From: Arthrinium phaeospermum
Lineage: Eukaryota > Ascomycota > Sordariomycetes > Amphisphaeriales > Apiosporaceae
Length of the DNA stretch: 64,000 nt
NCBI GenBank assembly: GCA_006503535.1
Contig: QYRS01000010.1
Span: forward strand, 434,001 to 498,000
Reading direction: 5' to 3'
The notes beneath the pieces are model-generated. The model ran no database searches. It was given only the letters and a program-made list of their open reading frames with translations, and had not been told where the DNA came from. Position 1 is the stretch's first letter. Every line of letters starts with the position of its first letter. This document shows positions 34,017-45,346 of the stretch, piece after piece. The position numbers were made by a program, and so were the translations under genes.

Positions 34017-34826
34017 TCACCTAGTCTTGTCTTCGTCCCTAACCCAGCATCCCGCAAACCCAACAAAGGTCTTCGTCGGCTCGACCTGCCCGCCCTTCGC
34101 AGCCTTCTCGGGCGCGTCCAGGAGGTACTGGGAGCAGTGCTCCGTGTGGTAGGGGTTCGCGACGACGCTGTCGAAGGCGGCCCGCCTCTCGAACAGCGCG
34201 GCGAACTGCTTCCGCCACATCATGGCGCAGTGGTTGACGTGGTCGCGCCGCGACGTGTAGTAGAACTCGAGCTCCCCGAGGGCCTCGGCGCCGCCTTCTA
34301 TGCGCTGCGTCAGCGCGGCGTCGTGGAATGCCGCCGAGCTGCCGTCCTCCTCGTACTCGGCCACGAAGTCGGCGTCGTAGCAGGGCGCCGGCACCCAGTT
34401 GTTGAGCAGCACGTCATACCGGCAGCCCTGGGACCGCGCCTCCTGCGTGGAGTTGCCGCAGGTTAGGTACCGAGCTCCTGTGGTGATGTTGAGCCGGGGC
34501 TGTTGCTGGTCATGGGTAGCAAGGGCGCTGGTGTTGCTGACGTCGTTCACACCAGTTGGATACGATGCGCAATCTATGGCCGTGTCGTTGGAGTGGGTGT
34601 TTGATAGCATGACCAAGACCCAGAAGAGGGAGGTCGTAATGATCACCACGACGTATGAAATTATATGTATTGAGAGCACGCGGCGTTGGCAACATGACGC
34701 CTTTGTCAGCCCAGGCTGATGAGGTTGAGGTCTGGGACTTGTCTCAACCAATATTGGATCGTCCGAGAATTCTGCGTACTTGAGAAAGGGTTGATACTGG
34801 ATTTCCATATTTCTATTTGGTGCCAT
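34017..34826 (-). CDS. single-pass membrane protein with two HxxHC motifs (UstYa-like)
   Basis: An intronless ORF of 269 aa. A cytosolic N-terminus of about 48 residues is followed by one transmembrane helix (HIISYVVVIITTSLFWVLVML). The lumenal part contains LTCGNSTQEARSQGCRYDVL and two HxxHC motifs about 31 residues apart, in DHVNHCAMMW and YHTEHCSQYL. An N-terminal helix plus two HxxHC motifs is the hallmark of UstYa (DUF3328) proteins, oxidases that cyclise fungal ribosomal peptides or modify other metabolites. The surrounding sequence (EFYYTSRRDH, FVGFAGCWVRD) differs from the UstYa proteins I know, so it could be a separate family. No precursor-peptide gene with repeats is visible next to it. 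Confidence 0.6.
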   Translation of the reverse strand: MAPNRNMEIQYQPFLKYAEFSDDPILVETSPRPQPHQPGLTKASCCQRRVLSIHIISYVVVIITTSLFWVLVMLSNTHSNDTAIDCASYPTGVNDVSNTSALATHDQQQPRLNITTGARYLTCGNSTQEARSQGCRYDVLLNNWVPAPCYDADFVAEYEEDGSSAAFHDAALTQRIEGGAEALGELEFYYTSRRDHVNHCAMMWRKQFAALFERRAAFDSVVANPYHTEHCSQYLLDAPEKAAKGGQVEPTKTFVGFAGCWVRDEDKTR

Positions 34827-35381
34827 GATGGTCGGTGTATGTGTGAGATTGCGAGCTTTGTTGGCAACTACTTCGACTGCCTCTTAAGTATCTCCTATGA
34901 ACCCAGGGGCCAGTTTTGGCAAAAGACAGGAGGCTATGGCTTGTCGTCGCTTGTTCAAACCTGCCTGTAGTCAATGAATGGAATTATGATATCAGAAACT
35001 CGAATTCGAGTTCAAGTCGTGGTTCGCGGAGATGGAAGGCGAAGAGAACACCCGCTGGCCAGTTCCTACAATTAGTTGACCTACTTCGCCATCAACTGCG
35101 TGCGCGCAGCAAACATCACACATCACATTCATCCGATAAAATTGAACAGCTGAAACTGAGGCAAATGGTAAACCGTATGCGCGACCGGAGCATCTATCTG
35201 AATTGATGAAGTAATTAACTTCGCTACCCATCGCCGTTTCATGGTTTACAACTCTATGCAGTGCTCAGACACTGAAACGGGGCGCCGCCCCCGCCATGAT
35301 CGACTTGGGGTTTCTCGGGATGCATAGCTCCGCCGCGCTAACTCATGAGCCTCCCTCTAGCCCGTCCAGCATCGTCGTCAA
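34827..35381. other. intergenic
   Basis: Promoter of the UstYa-like gene and 3' flank of the RNA-ligase-like gene. No gene seen. Confidence 0.5.
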
Positions 35382-36542
35382 TCACCACGGGCTCCAGATG
35401 TTCGGTCTCTCCAGCTTGGTCGCGTTCTTCGTAGGGCGGGATCCCATGACGGTCTGGCCGTCCTCGCTCGTGTAGACGACTCCCAGGTCCGCGTGCGCCG
35501 CTTCGCCCACCATGATCTGGCTGAGCCCCCATCGGCCCAAGTTGGGAACCATGGGCAAGCCCACCCACTTGGCGAAAACGCGGGTCTTCTGGAGAGGCAT
35601 GCGCTTCTGCTCGTCGATGTCCCAGACCGCGAAGACCCGGAACACATGTTGAGGCCGTCGTTCGGTTGGCGTCTCGGTTGCTCTCGTGACAAAAATCACA
35701 CCCTCGATGGCGATGTTCTCCTTCTTGAGCTTGCCGAGTTGGGTAGGAACCTTAAGGCGAGAGAGCGAATCCCATAGAGTGTGTTTTCCGATGTCGCGGA
35801 AGTCGTTGCTCTCGCCGCAGATACCCATGCGGGCGTGCGGTAGGATGCCGCGGCCTACGGCGGGTCGTCGCTCGATCGCCTTGGCCCAGACCGAGTCATT
35901 TTGGACCATGTAGATGAACATCGACATCCGGTTGGGCATGGCGGGTGTGGCCTGCCAGATACTGGGCCAGTTGGCCTGGTTCCAGAAGATCTCGGGAGAC
36001 TCGTCGATGAAGGGGACGGCGGTCTGCGGTACGAAGGCGGGCCGTTCGCCGAGAAAGGACTTGGGGTCTTTAGGCTGCCACGTTCTCAACCCGAAACCGC
36101 GGGATTGGCCGGATTGCCATCTTCTCTCGGCTATGGTTTTTCGAGGGTCGATGTTCTTCTTGTCCTTGCCCGTGCCCTTGTCTTCATCCTTGTTCTTGCT
36201 CTTGTCGACGATTTTCTGTACCTTGGCATTGATGCTTGGAAACCGAAAGAGCTTGACGAGAAGGCCAGCAGACACCTGGTCATGGACCATGATAGGCTTC
36301 ACTTGTACTCCGCGGACTCCATTACTGTCCTCTCGGACATCTTTGTGTGCAGTGTGTTCGAGGATCGCGTCGTTTACGTCGACGAACACGAGGGTGTCGA
36401 CTGGGAAGACCATGACATGCTCTTCGACCTTGAACTTGCCCGTCTTAACCACGCATGGGAGGTCTCCGACCATTGCTGTCTCATAGCCGGATTGGCCGGC
36501 AATGCTGTTGATCGCCACGATCTCTCCCACGTACATAGACAT
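35382..36542 (-). CDS. degenerate RNA-ligase-like protein
   Basis: 386 aa from the ATG at 36542. The ORF is open further upstream, but family similarity begins at MSMYVGEIVAINSI. The N-terminal OB-like domain (ETAMVGDLPCVVKTGKFKVE, HVMVFPVDTLVFVD) and the middle blocks FVPQTAVPFID (residues 170-180) and FRVFAVWDID (301-310) match the DRB0094/DraRnl-type RNA ligases found in fungi. The nucleotidyl-transfer lysine motif KxDG, expected near residues 200-207, is replaced by AMPNRMSM. Motif IV reads LGVVYTSED, and the C-terminal lysine motif is absent because the protein ends at residue 386. It is therefore probably not a working ligase. A Lys/Asp-rich insert lies at residues 113-133. Confidence 0.65.
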   Translation of the reverse strand: MSMYVGEIVAINSIAGQSGYETAMVGDLPCVVKTGKFKVEEHVMVFPVDTLVFVDVNDAILEHTAHKDVREDSNGVRGVQVKPIMVHDQVSAGLLVKLFRFPSINAKVQKIVDKSKNKDEDKGTGKDKKNIDPRKTIAERRWQSGQSRGFGLRTWQPKDPKSFLGERPAFVPQTAVPFIDESPEIFWNQANWPSIWQATPAMPNRMSMFIYMVQNDSVWAKAIERRPAVGRGILPHARMGICGESNDFRDIGKHTLWDSLSRLKVPTQLGKLKKENIAIEGVIFVTRATETPTERRPQHVFRVFAVWDIDEQKRMPLQKTRVFAKWVGLPMVPNLGRWGLSQIMVGEAAHADLGVVYTSEDGQTVMGSRPTKNATKLERPNIWSPW

Positions 36543-38039
36543 GGTCGGTCTGGAGCAGGTGGCCACCTGTTGGTTGCGTTCAGAAAGGGTAGCTGTGACG
36601 AGTGCGGGTGTGGGTGCGAGAGAACGCAAATGCAGAATGGTTCTTAGCTGTTCAGTTCCTGGGGTTTTAACATTTTGGAGGGGGTTCGTCGTCGCCTCAA
36701 TTGTCAATGGGTAGAGTGATTGTTGTTGCCAGAAACAATGACAATAGGGGCGACGGCAACCTAAGTCAGCCAATCACCAAAACATCACCTGCGACTTTGT
36801 ACTGGAACACAACCGTGATAAAAAAAAACAATGAGCTACCCTCACTAAGTACATTTTAAACAAGATAATTGTCGTATAGAATAACTGGGGTTTCATGCAG
36901 GTCATTTCTACCACCAATCTCGTGTGTAATTTATTGTAAGCAGTGCATCGTGTACCATGTGTTTCGATGCTGTGTTGGAAGCTAAGACAATGCAGTCATC
37001 CGCCACGGCTGAGGAAACAAAACAACCACATCTAGGTAAGTTGGGCGCTCTCATTGCGACCGAAATCTCTGCAGCAGCTGGTATTATCAGATATTAGTAA
37101 GGCGACTTATTTGCATTTATGGCAAACCACCTATCTTGGGTAAATGTTTACTTATCAAGAGAATCTGTACATGTAGATAGAGAGAAAGATAGAGAGGATG
37201 AGGTCATCATCCCCAAAGTCCACTACAAACGGCCTCTAGGCAGGCCCAAACCGCTACAGGGGCTGGCTGGCTGGCTGGCTGGCTACAGGGGGATGATGGT
37301 AAGCTGCAATTGGCCCCGCAACCGGCAAGCATACTGAGTCGCAGCCTGCGAACTTGTCGATCAGCAATCGCATCGACAGCTCTCTAGGCGCTAGGTCTCT
37401 CCCACTTCATGCACGCATTGCTATCGAATGACCGATTCAGGAATAGCACTCCCACAGGACAAACGATGCATCACGTCGCAGGCAAAAGGTACAGTGAGGT
37501 GGGGTTGATAGCCTGTCCGGCGCCGGTCCACGGCCGCGTCTTATCTCTCTAACTAGAGCCAGTAACGCTTATCAGTGGGATGAGGGGTAGCGCTTCTTGG
37601 GGCAACACCACCTACTCGGCCGGCTGGCTAGCGACCCCAAGCTCGGTGCATATTGATCATCATTGTCCATCCATGGGAGGGATGCCATGAATAATGCCGA
37701 TGATTGGCGTTGCAAACCTTATCGTTAGGTAACCAGTCCTTTCGAGAAACTTGCCCGCTTGCCTGGAGATTAGGAGCCTTGAGGTTTATCGGCTTTTAGA
37801 CATCTCAAGCTTACAACCGTCCCCAATGGCTAGTATTTCCCCATTGAGACATGGCTTCCTCGTCCCCGAGCGCCTACCTGGCCTGCTCTATATATCAAGG
37901 TCCGCCTCGACAGCTAGATCCCCTATATCATAAATACAGTTATTTACATCGCCATCTCATGACCCAGCACTTTCCTGTCTCTTCATCCTTCCCTGTATAC
38001 TGTACTTGACCAAGAAACACCCATTCAGACAGTCGCACC
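36543..38039. other. intergenic
   Basis: About 1.5 kb without a recognisable gene. It contains a GGCT repeat at 37261-37284 and a TATATAT element at 37889-37895 ahead of the amine oxidase. Confidence 0.5.
37261..37284. repeat. (GGCT)6 microsatellite
   Basis: Six perfect tandem GGCT copies. Confidence 0.9.
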
Positions 38040-40371
38040 ATGGTCTCCGCAGTTGCGAAACCCGACTTGCACCCCTTTGACCCTTTGACGGCGGGGGAGA
38101 TCGAAGCAGCCATCTCGATCGTGAAGAAGGCCCATGGCGATGTCCTCTTCAATGTCGTGTCCCTCCACGAGCCGCGCAAGGCGGAGATGATGAAATGGCT
38201 CCAAGACTCGGCAAACCTCCCCAAGCCTGCCCGAGTTGCCGATGTCGTGGTCATTGCCCCTGGCGGCAAGGTCTACGATGGGTTGATCGATCTGCAGGAC
38301 GGAAACATCACCAAATGGGAGTTACTAGAGGGTCTCCAGCCCATCGTGAGTTCATTGCCCCGGTTTTTACCCTGCCATCTGTGCAAGAGATGTTAACCAC
38401 TGGTCTCTAGATTACTATGGAAGAGCTTCAGGCAGTGGAGCATGTCTGTCGGAAAGACCCCGGGGTCATTGAGCAGTGCGAGATCAGTGGTATCCCCAAG
38501 GAAGATATGCACAAGGTCTACTGCGACCCCTGGACCATCGGGTACGATGAGCGCCACGGCAATACCATCCGGTTGCAGCAGGCACTCATGTACTACCGAC
38601 CCAATCCAGACGACTGCCAGTACGCATATCCTCTGGACTTCTGCCCAATCTACGATGGCGAGAAGAAGGCTATTATTGGCATCGACATCCCCAAGGTCAG
38701 GAGGCCTCTGAACAAAGCCCCGCCAATCAACTACCACCCAGAAGCAATTGAGAAAGCCGGGGGATACAGGACCAACCTGAAGCCCATCAACATCACACAA
38801 CCAGAGGGAGTTTCCTTCCAGATGAAGGGCCGACAACTGGAATGGCAAAACTGGAAATTCCACATCGGCTTCAACTACCGAGAAGGAATTGTCTTCAATG
38901 ACATCACGTACAACGACAAGGGCACAGATCGGCCAATCTTCTATCGTCTATCACTGTCCGAGATGGTGGTCCCCTAGTAAGTCGAGAAGTTTCCAAACCC
39001 AAACTTCGTTCGTGCTGACAAGAAGTAGTGGAAACCCCGAGCATCCCCATCAACGCAAGCATGCTTTTGATTTGGGCGAGTACGGAGCCGGTTACATGAC
39101 TAACAGTCTCTCACTTGGTTGCGACTGCAAGGGTTCCATCCATTATCTTGATGCCGAGTTCCCTTCGCGGGAAGGCGGTATCCGCACCATCAAGAATGCT
39201 GTCTGCATTCATGAAGAGGATGCAGGCATCCTGTTCAAGCACACAGACTTCCGTGATGAGTCGACCATCGTCACCCGTGCACGCAAGCTGGTCGTCCAGC
39301 AAGTGTTCACTGCTGCGAACTACGAGTATGCGATCCAGTGGATATTCCATGTAAGGCCCATGTTCTGATACCTATCATACCGTTACCTGCTAGATACTGA
39401 TTCCCGTTGTAGCAAGATGGAACAATCCAACCGGAGATCAAACTCACCGGTATTCTCAACACTTATGCCATGAACCCCGACGAGGACCTCGGAGGTTGGG
39501 GTACACAGGTCTACCCCGGAGTCAACGCCCAGAACCACCAGCATCTCTTCTGCCTTCGCATTGACGCCAACATCGACGGGCCTAACAACACCGTATTCAT
39601 GTCCGATGCGATGCCTTCCGAAGCGCCGGTTGGCAGCAAGGAGAACTTCTACGGTAACGCCTTTTACGCCAAGAGGACCAAGCTAGCCACCACTGGTCAG
39701 GCCGCCACGCAGTACAACGGAGATACGGCAAGAACCTGGGATATCTCTAACACCAACCGGTTGCACCCCTACAGTGGCAAGCCGGCCTCCTACAAGCTTG
39801 TGAGCCGCGAGGTACCCAGGCTCATGCCCAAGGAGGGCTCCTTGGTGTGGAAGCGCGCTGGTTTCGCCAGAAATGCAGTTCATGTAACTAAATGTAAGCC
39901 TCCTTCCCCCCTTTTTTCTACTTTGGGCAACTTGGTCGAACAGTAGCTAACCACTGTACAACAACAGACAGCGACGACCAACTGTGGGCAGCCGGCCGCC
40001 ACGTCCCCCAGACTTCTGGCGAGCCGTCCCATGGCATCCCCGAGTGGATGGGCGATGGCACCGAGTCCATCGACAACACCAATGTCGTGTTTTGGCACAC
40101 GTTCGGAGTTGTCCACTTCCCGGCTCCCGAGGACTTCCCCGTGATGCCGGTGGAGCCCATCACGCTGATCCTGAAGCCGCGGAACTTCTTCGACAACAAC
40201 CCCGTCATGGATGTGCCGCCAAGCTACGCGAGCACGCCGAGCCAGGTGGCAGCAAACAACGCCGGCGTCTACGATGCGGCTGACAAGATCAGCAAGCTTG
40301 CCTTTGGGAAGGAATGTTGCTCCAACGGGAGTAACGGGACCAACGGGACCAATGGTGTTAACGGACATTAA
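38040..40371 (+). CDS. copper amine oxidase
   Basis: Five exons (38040-38345, 38411-38976, 39029-39350, 39413-39893, 39968-40371) give 692 aa, normal for the family. It oxidises primary amines to aldehydes, releasing ammonia and hydrogen peroxide. The topaquinone precursor is Y389 in the NYEY motif (AANYEYAIQW). Copper ligands are H440-x-H442 (NHQHLFCLRID) and the later WHTFGVVHF segment. The catalytic base matches D305 (HAFDLGEYGAGY). The N-terminal N2/N3 domains include HPFDPLTAGEIEAAI. The C-terminus is an unusual short Asn-Gly-Thr repeat (NGTNGTNGVNGH), with no SKL-type peroxisomal signal. Confidence 0.95.
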
Positions 40372-41299
40372 GTGATTTTGCTGTGTCTTTCATGAGACTT
40401 GATATGTGATATTGGCACGGTATCTGAGGGATGGACAACTAGCATGTTCTTGTATAAGTACTTAGGTTATATAAATCAAATTAGAATTTCAATATTTTCA
40501 CCTGATGTTTACTATACAGTTTATCTTACGACCTGTGTCTGGGTAGCGCTGTGCGTTCTTACCAGCATTGGCATTGTGTCTCTTAGGCTTGATTAAATCC
40601 GTCTACGGACACAAAACATAATATTTACTTCATCGTCTTTGTTGATGGTAGTAAGGAGCTGTCCCTGACCGACACGAGGCCAAACGTTGTAAAGCCTGGT
40701 CTCGATGCTCCCACTTGCCACTCGGTATTGGTCGCCAACTATGAGCAAAGATGATGAAATTAGTAATTATGGTCCTTGGCTCCCTCAGTCGTCCTCAAGC
40801 AGGAACCAGTGCCAGCCAGTGCAGCTTCTAGATGCTGCAGCATAACACTGCGAGTGCTGCCAAACAATCGGAGTTACAAGCCCTACGTTGGTAAATTTAC
40901 TGGAAGTGATCTTGTGGTTTCTGATGAAATGGCATCTCCGAAACTAACCTCTGATCAACTTTAACAATTGGATTGTAAAGCAGCAATTCAAAATCTCTTG
41001 TTGAACATCGCATGATACATCACATACTTATTCAGCCCGTCAAGGAACAATACCTCAGGCAAGCAAGATATTGTTGATGCCTTGACATTAGTGACCTGAG
41101 CTTGGGTGATGGGCAAGTGAGGTTTCTCCGGTTGTTAACTGGACTTTCTGCCTTTTTTTTTTTTATCATTTAAATTGGCAATTCAATTAAATCCGCATCT
41201 TTTAAACGGATGCCTTCCGATCACCAACCAAAACATCAACTCTGTCTTCGACTTCCCAGACACTACCACCTTCCATTGGACACATCAACATCAAGCAAG
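40372..41299. other. intergenic
   Basis: No gene seen. A T-tract lies near 41152-41164, upstream of the AT-hook gene. Confidence 0.5.
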
Positions 41300-42243
41300 A
41301 TGGATCAGAACCAAGAGTCAGACATGCCCGATGCAGAGGCCGAGATTGCACCTGTGGTTTCGGATTTGCTTTCATCAGGTAAGTACGAAAATTTGCTGGT
41401 GCCAAGAACTGCGACTTCCGTGTTTTGACCCAACTTACCTTACTTACCTAACCTAATTTTTATACAGATCCCTTCGGCGACGACCCCAGCGATAAGACTC
41501 GCGATCACCCCGAACCTTCCCCCTCCAAAGACGACCAGGGCACTGCTTCTGAAAACCCTGAAGTCTACCAAAACCCTTTCATAGATCTTGCGAACCAAGT
41601 CAAAAACATTGTGGGGCAGCCCCAGGAAGCTCCCGAGATGGCCCCTCCTCCCTCGGCTCCCGCCAAACGTGGCCGTGGCCGACCTCGCAAGTACCCCCTT
41701 GCCACGCCCAAGGTTGGTGACAGTGCCAATGGTACACCTTCGACGAGCAACCCTGACGATTCACTGTCTAAGGATGCCCCGCCAACCAAGAAGCGTCGAG
41801 GCAGGCCCCCCAAGAACAGCCGCACCCAATCTCCGACTGTTGCCACTCCATCACGCATCACCCGCAGTGGCTCGATGCTGTCGGATTCTCGACCTTTCTC
41901 GACTGGCCGACGAGATCTCCGCGTCCCCAGCTCAGCTGGTGTTGATTCAGAGGAGGACAACATGAGTCCCAGTCCCAACTTCACACCCATCAACGGCCGC
42001 CGACAGCGCGTTGTTTCCTTTGACGACCAGTCTGCCGACGGCGATTTATTCGGACCTAATCTGAAGTCTAAGCTACGCCAGGCTCTGTTCGAGGACGCCG
42101 TGGAGCACGACGGCGGCGTCAGCATCCCCAAGGACTTGGCTCAGGAACTGCACCAGCACCTGGGCGCTGGCCTGTCGGCACCCCCAGGAGACCTCTTCAT
42201 CCGGGCCGATCTCGTGCGGGATCTACGTGAGCTTTTTGACTGA
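41300..42243 (+). CDS. AT-hook DNA-binding protein
   Basis: Exons 41300-41378 and 41468-42243 give 284 aa. Two AT-hooks are clear: KRGRGRPRKYP and KKRRGRPPKNS, which bind the minor groove of AT-rich DNA. The flanks are Ser/Pro/Thr-rich with likely phosphosites (RTQSPTVATPSR). The C-terminal 60 residues appear folded (LKSKLRQALFEDAVEHD, GGVSIPKDLAQELHQHLGAG, IRADLVRDLRELFD). It is a probable nuclear chromatin protein; no enzymatic domain is present. Confidence 0.85.
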
Positions 42244-44557
42244 GTGGTGCATCATGTGGACAGAAGAACCAAGTTTCAGTCTCCGGACACATGGATTTCT
42301 TTGAGGAGGATTTTGCAGGCAAATGGATGGAGGATGGTTTGAGCCTATCAATGGAAGTTGCTGGAGGCTTTGATATGGAAACAAATTGGCATTTACGGAT
42401 GGTTGTGGCAATGTGAGTCCGAACACATTTGAGCTTAGAGATTCCCCCTTTCCGCAGTTATGATGGAAATAGATGCGGTACTTGTTCTTTCCGAGTTCAA
42501 ACGTGTCATAAAGATCTTTTTTGCCAGTGAGCATCCCAGACAGGGCCATCAGCCACGTGGTCTGGGCATCTGCAAAAAGAAAACCCGTGTCTTATTGGGC
42601 GGTCGAATACGGGGAATACGCTCGTTCTGCAAGCTTACCTACGCTTGCATTGATCCAAGTCCAGTGGCCCACTCACTCCGATTGGCATAATCTGTCTATC
42701 TGGACTCCGGAACTGTTGTGATTTGCTGGTCCTAGGGATGACAACGGTGGCAAAAGGTTGTCGCGTCGCGTCGGGCTGTACCGTACCAGGCTGACACGGG
42801 TCTCATCGATGGTAGTAAGATGGACTAGGTAGCTTGGCACGTGATGCGTGGCTGTATATACCCACGGATCGGGATTGAGAGGCTATGAGATAGCCTCCGT
42901 CTCCTTTCCATAGATAGGGCTGACTGACTCAGGCGGGATCATCCTTGGCGGAACCAGTCACACGCTCAAACAGGGTGACCAATCTCGTAGGATTGCCTGA
43001 AACCTCGTTAGCTCTCACCTTGGCGATGCAAGCTAGTTTTACCTAAGACGCGGCTTCGATGGGTATCCGGCTTTGATCAAGCATTTACCCTAATGGGACA
43101 TATTAAGTTATTCCTGCAGGCCTGGCTTGACTGGTATACTAAAGCAGGAATTTCGTGTTGGAAACAACCAGTGAAAGTTGGAAGTTGTTGGATGCTACAT
43201 CACCATGATGAGTGTCATAATCTCTTCTCTGAATTGGCATATGTTGTATGGTACAGCGCTCAAGAGGCTGTATAATTTCATGTTTCAGCTCAAGCGGTGC
43301 AGGTGCGACACAGCCCTACTACGTCTATATTTAGAATCATATATAGAGATATATAGTCCTTGAAAAGTGAGTTCTACAATGTCCTTTCATGTCACCTAAT
43401 TTCGGTGTCAAGGAGGTGGTAAAACCAGGCACAACATGGCCAACAAAACATATGGCAATGAGATAACTTGCTAGTATAGCTGGAACATGGTTATGGGCCA
43501 ATCAGCTTGCTAAATTCGCACAGTGAAGCCTTTGCTAGGGAAAGATTGTGTAGATTCGTTGTAAGGCCAAGGTCACACAGTGTCCATACAGTCACGCAAC
43601 TCTGCTGCTCAGCCTTGTATCAATTCATCCGTTCAATGACACAAAAGGATTATGGTCTCCTCACCGAACGAGCCGAACCTACCGCAGTTTAAGCAGACTC
43701 GAACTGGCATAGGATAGTCACACCTTAGCTATTGTGAATTTCGGTCAACGCTGCCTTTGCTTTACGAACCAAGCTCGCAAGGACGTGTAAGAACGTATAG
43801 AGACGTATTCCATGTTCAGCTATCAAATACGGGAAACTTGCCTCGGAAGGGTATTAGGTAAGGGCCGAGACGGATCGATTGCAACTAGTGTTGAGTAAGA
43901 AATGAACGGTCTAGGGACCAGGCCGAAGTAGGAAATTAGATAAAGCTATAGATGTCCTTGGCTTTGCAGGATTGGTAGCTAATTAGGTCCAATGGATCGG
44001 TATGGCCACAGCCTGGAGGACGGCCATGGCAAGAGGCTGTGGTTGAGTGATGACAAAGATCCCGCATTGGACGAGTTAAACTAGGGTGGCTTAATTAGGA
44101 CATGTTCCCAAAAGGATCGAAACTTGACATCTAAAACACCTCTATATCCACGAATTGACCAATGGTGGGCAGTCTTGCCCGACATGACTTCACACATGGA
44201 GACAGAGATGCGGCTGAAGTCACCAGTGTTCTCCTAGAACATACACCGAGCAATAAGGACACCATTCGGCTACTATCAGGAACACACCCTATAGGGCTGA
44301 GCACAAATGGTGCTACTAAAGTAAGAAACGAACAGAGGTTCCTTCTCCGTAGACCCCAAGTTTGGCACCCAGTATACCTTCTTCATCCCAGCGCGGGAAG
44401 GCCGGGACCATCTCCTGTGACAGATGTATCTGGAGGTAGCAAGCACCAGACGGTATATAACAGAGACGATTGTATGTCCAAAGTTGTGTTTTTCGAGGCC
44501 ACAAGCAAGACAGATACTGGAGAATTAACGACACCTAGACCACATACACAGGCCAAA
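42244..44557. other. 2.3-kb intergenic, no gene seen
   Basis: Only short ORFs without family resemblance. The open frame upstream of the ATG at 44558 (from 44162) has no fungal codon bias and is treated as leader. Confidence 0.45.
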
Positions 44558-45346
44558 ATGGACGCATACCTACTTCAGTCGCCATTGGCATCTCTGCCCG
44601 ACTACCGCTACTGGCAACCAGGCCAACTCCTCTACATCCAAGGGGCTACCGCAGAGGAGTATCACATCGTCACCGCCGGCGGCCTGATCCGCGACGGGAA
44701 GAGCCTCTACATGCTCATCGTCCAAGACGTGTCGCTGCTGGGGTGGTGCGCCTGCGGCTCGTCGTCGTCGTCGTCTTCGGCCAAGCACCACACCCGCTGC
44801 GTCCCCATCACGAAACCCATCCAGTACTACCAGGATCTGACGGCCCAGGAGCCCGTGGGGCAGATCGGCAAGGTGGTGCACTACTCGACGGAGCAGGGGT
44901 ACGGCCTCGTCAAGGTCGGCTCGCAGTGGTTCCGGGGCGACGAGGAGGCCGTCGGCCAGGTCGCCGTGCCGCTCGACATGCTCGACCAGTACGTCGACGA
45001 GCCCGAGATGATGGACCTGGTCGAGTTCTCCACCGCGTCCGGCGAGGAGGTCACGGGCGTCGTGGCCGAGGCCCAGCCCTTTTGCGTCGCCTCCGCGGGC
45101 AGCAGCAGCGGCAGCCGCCGCAAGGTCCACGGCCTCGTCGTCAACACTTCGAGCTACCCCGTCCGGCCCGAGGACTGCGGCATCTGGGTCCGCCGCACCG
45201 TCGCGGCTGAGAGGCCGCTGCTCCTGGGCCACGTCATCGGGTTCAGCAGCGAGGGCGCCGACTACAGCATGATCGTCCTCCCCTTTGACCGTTTCAAGGA
45301 TGACCTGAAGAAGACCATTCGTCGCAAAGCTTTCAACATGGCTTAG
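44558..45346 (+). CDS. unassigned fungal protein, weak chymotrypsin-fold resemblance
   Basis: 262 aa from the ATG at 44558 (context CCAAAATGG), where strong codon bias begins. A poly-Ser run (residues 66-72) follows GWCACG. The middle reads GQIGKVVHYSTEQGYGLVKV. The C-terminal EDCGIWVRR...LLGHVIGF...MIVLPFDRFKDDLKKTI has the order of the last strands of trypsin-like proteases, where GDSGCW...GHV...VPLD would be expected. Here the catalytic serine position reads Cys-Gly (EDCG). This is a weak resemblance by eye only, and no function is claimed. Confidence 0.65.
   Translation: MDAYLLQSPLASLPDYRYWQPGQLLYIQGATAEEYHIVTAGGLIRDGKSLYMLIVQDVSLLGWCACGSSSSSSSAKHHTRCVPITKPIQYYQDLTAQEPVGQIGKVVHYSTEQGYGLVKVGSQWFRGDEEAVGQVAVPLDMLDQYVDEPEMMDLVEFSTASGEEVTGVVAEAQPFCVASAGSSSGSRRKVHGLVVNTSSYPVRPEDCGIWVRRTVAAERPLLLGHVIGFSSEGADYSMIVLPFDRFKDDLKKTIRRKAFNMA

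Noticed and set aside
35901..36647. 248-codon plus-strand ORF
   Set aside because: Antisense of the RNA-ligase-like gene, which carries family motifs.
36543..36773. 77-residue upstream extension of the RNA-ligase-like ORF
   Set aside because: Family similarity and codon bias begin at the ATG at 36542; the extension has no resemblance to relatives.
44162..44557. 132-residue N-terminal extension of the 262-aa protein
   Set aside because: Codon use changes sharply at 44558, which also has a good start context; the upstream part looks like leader DNA.
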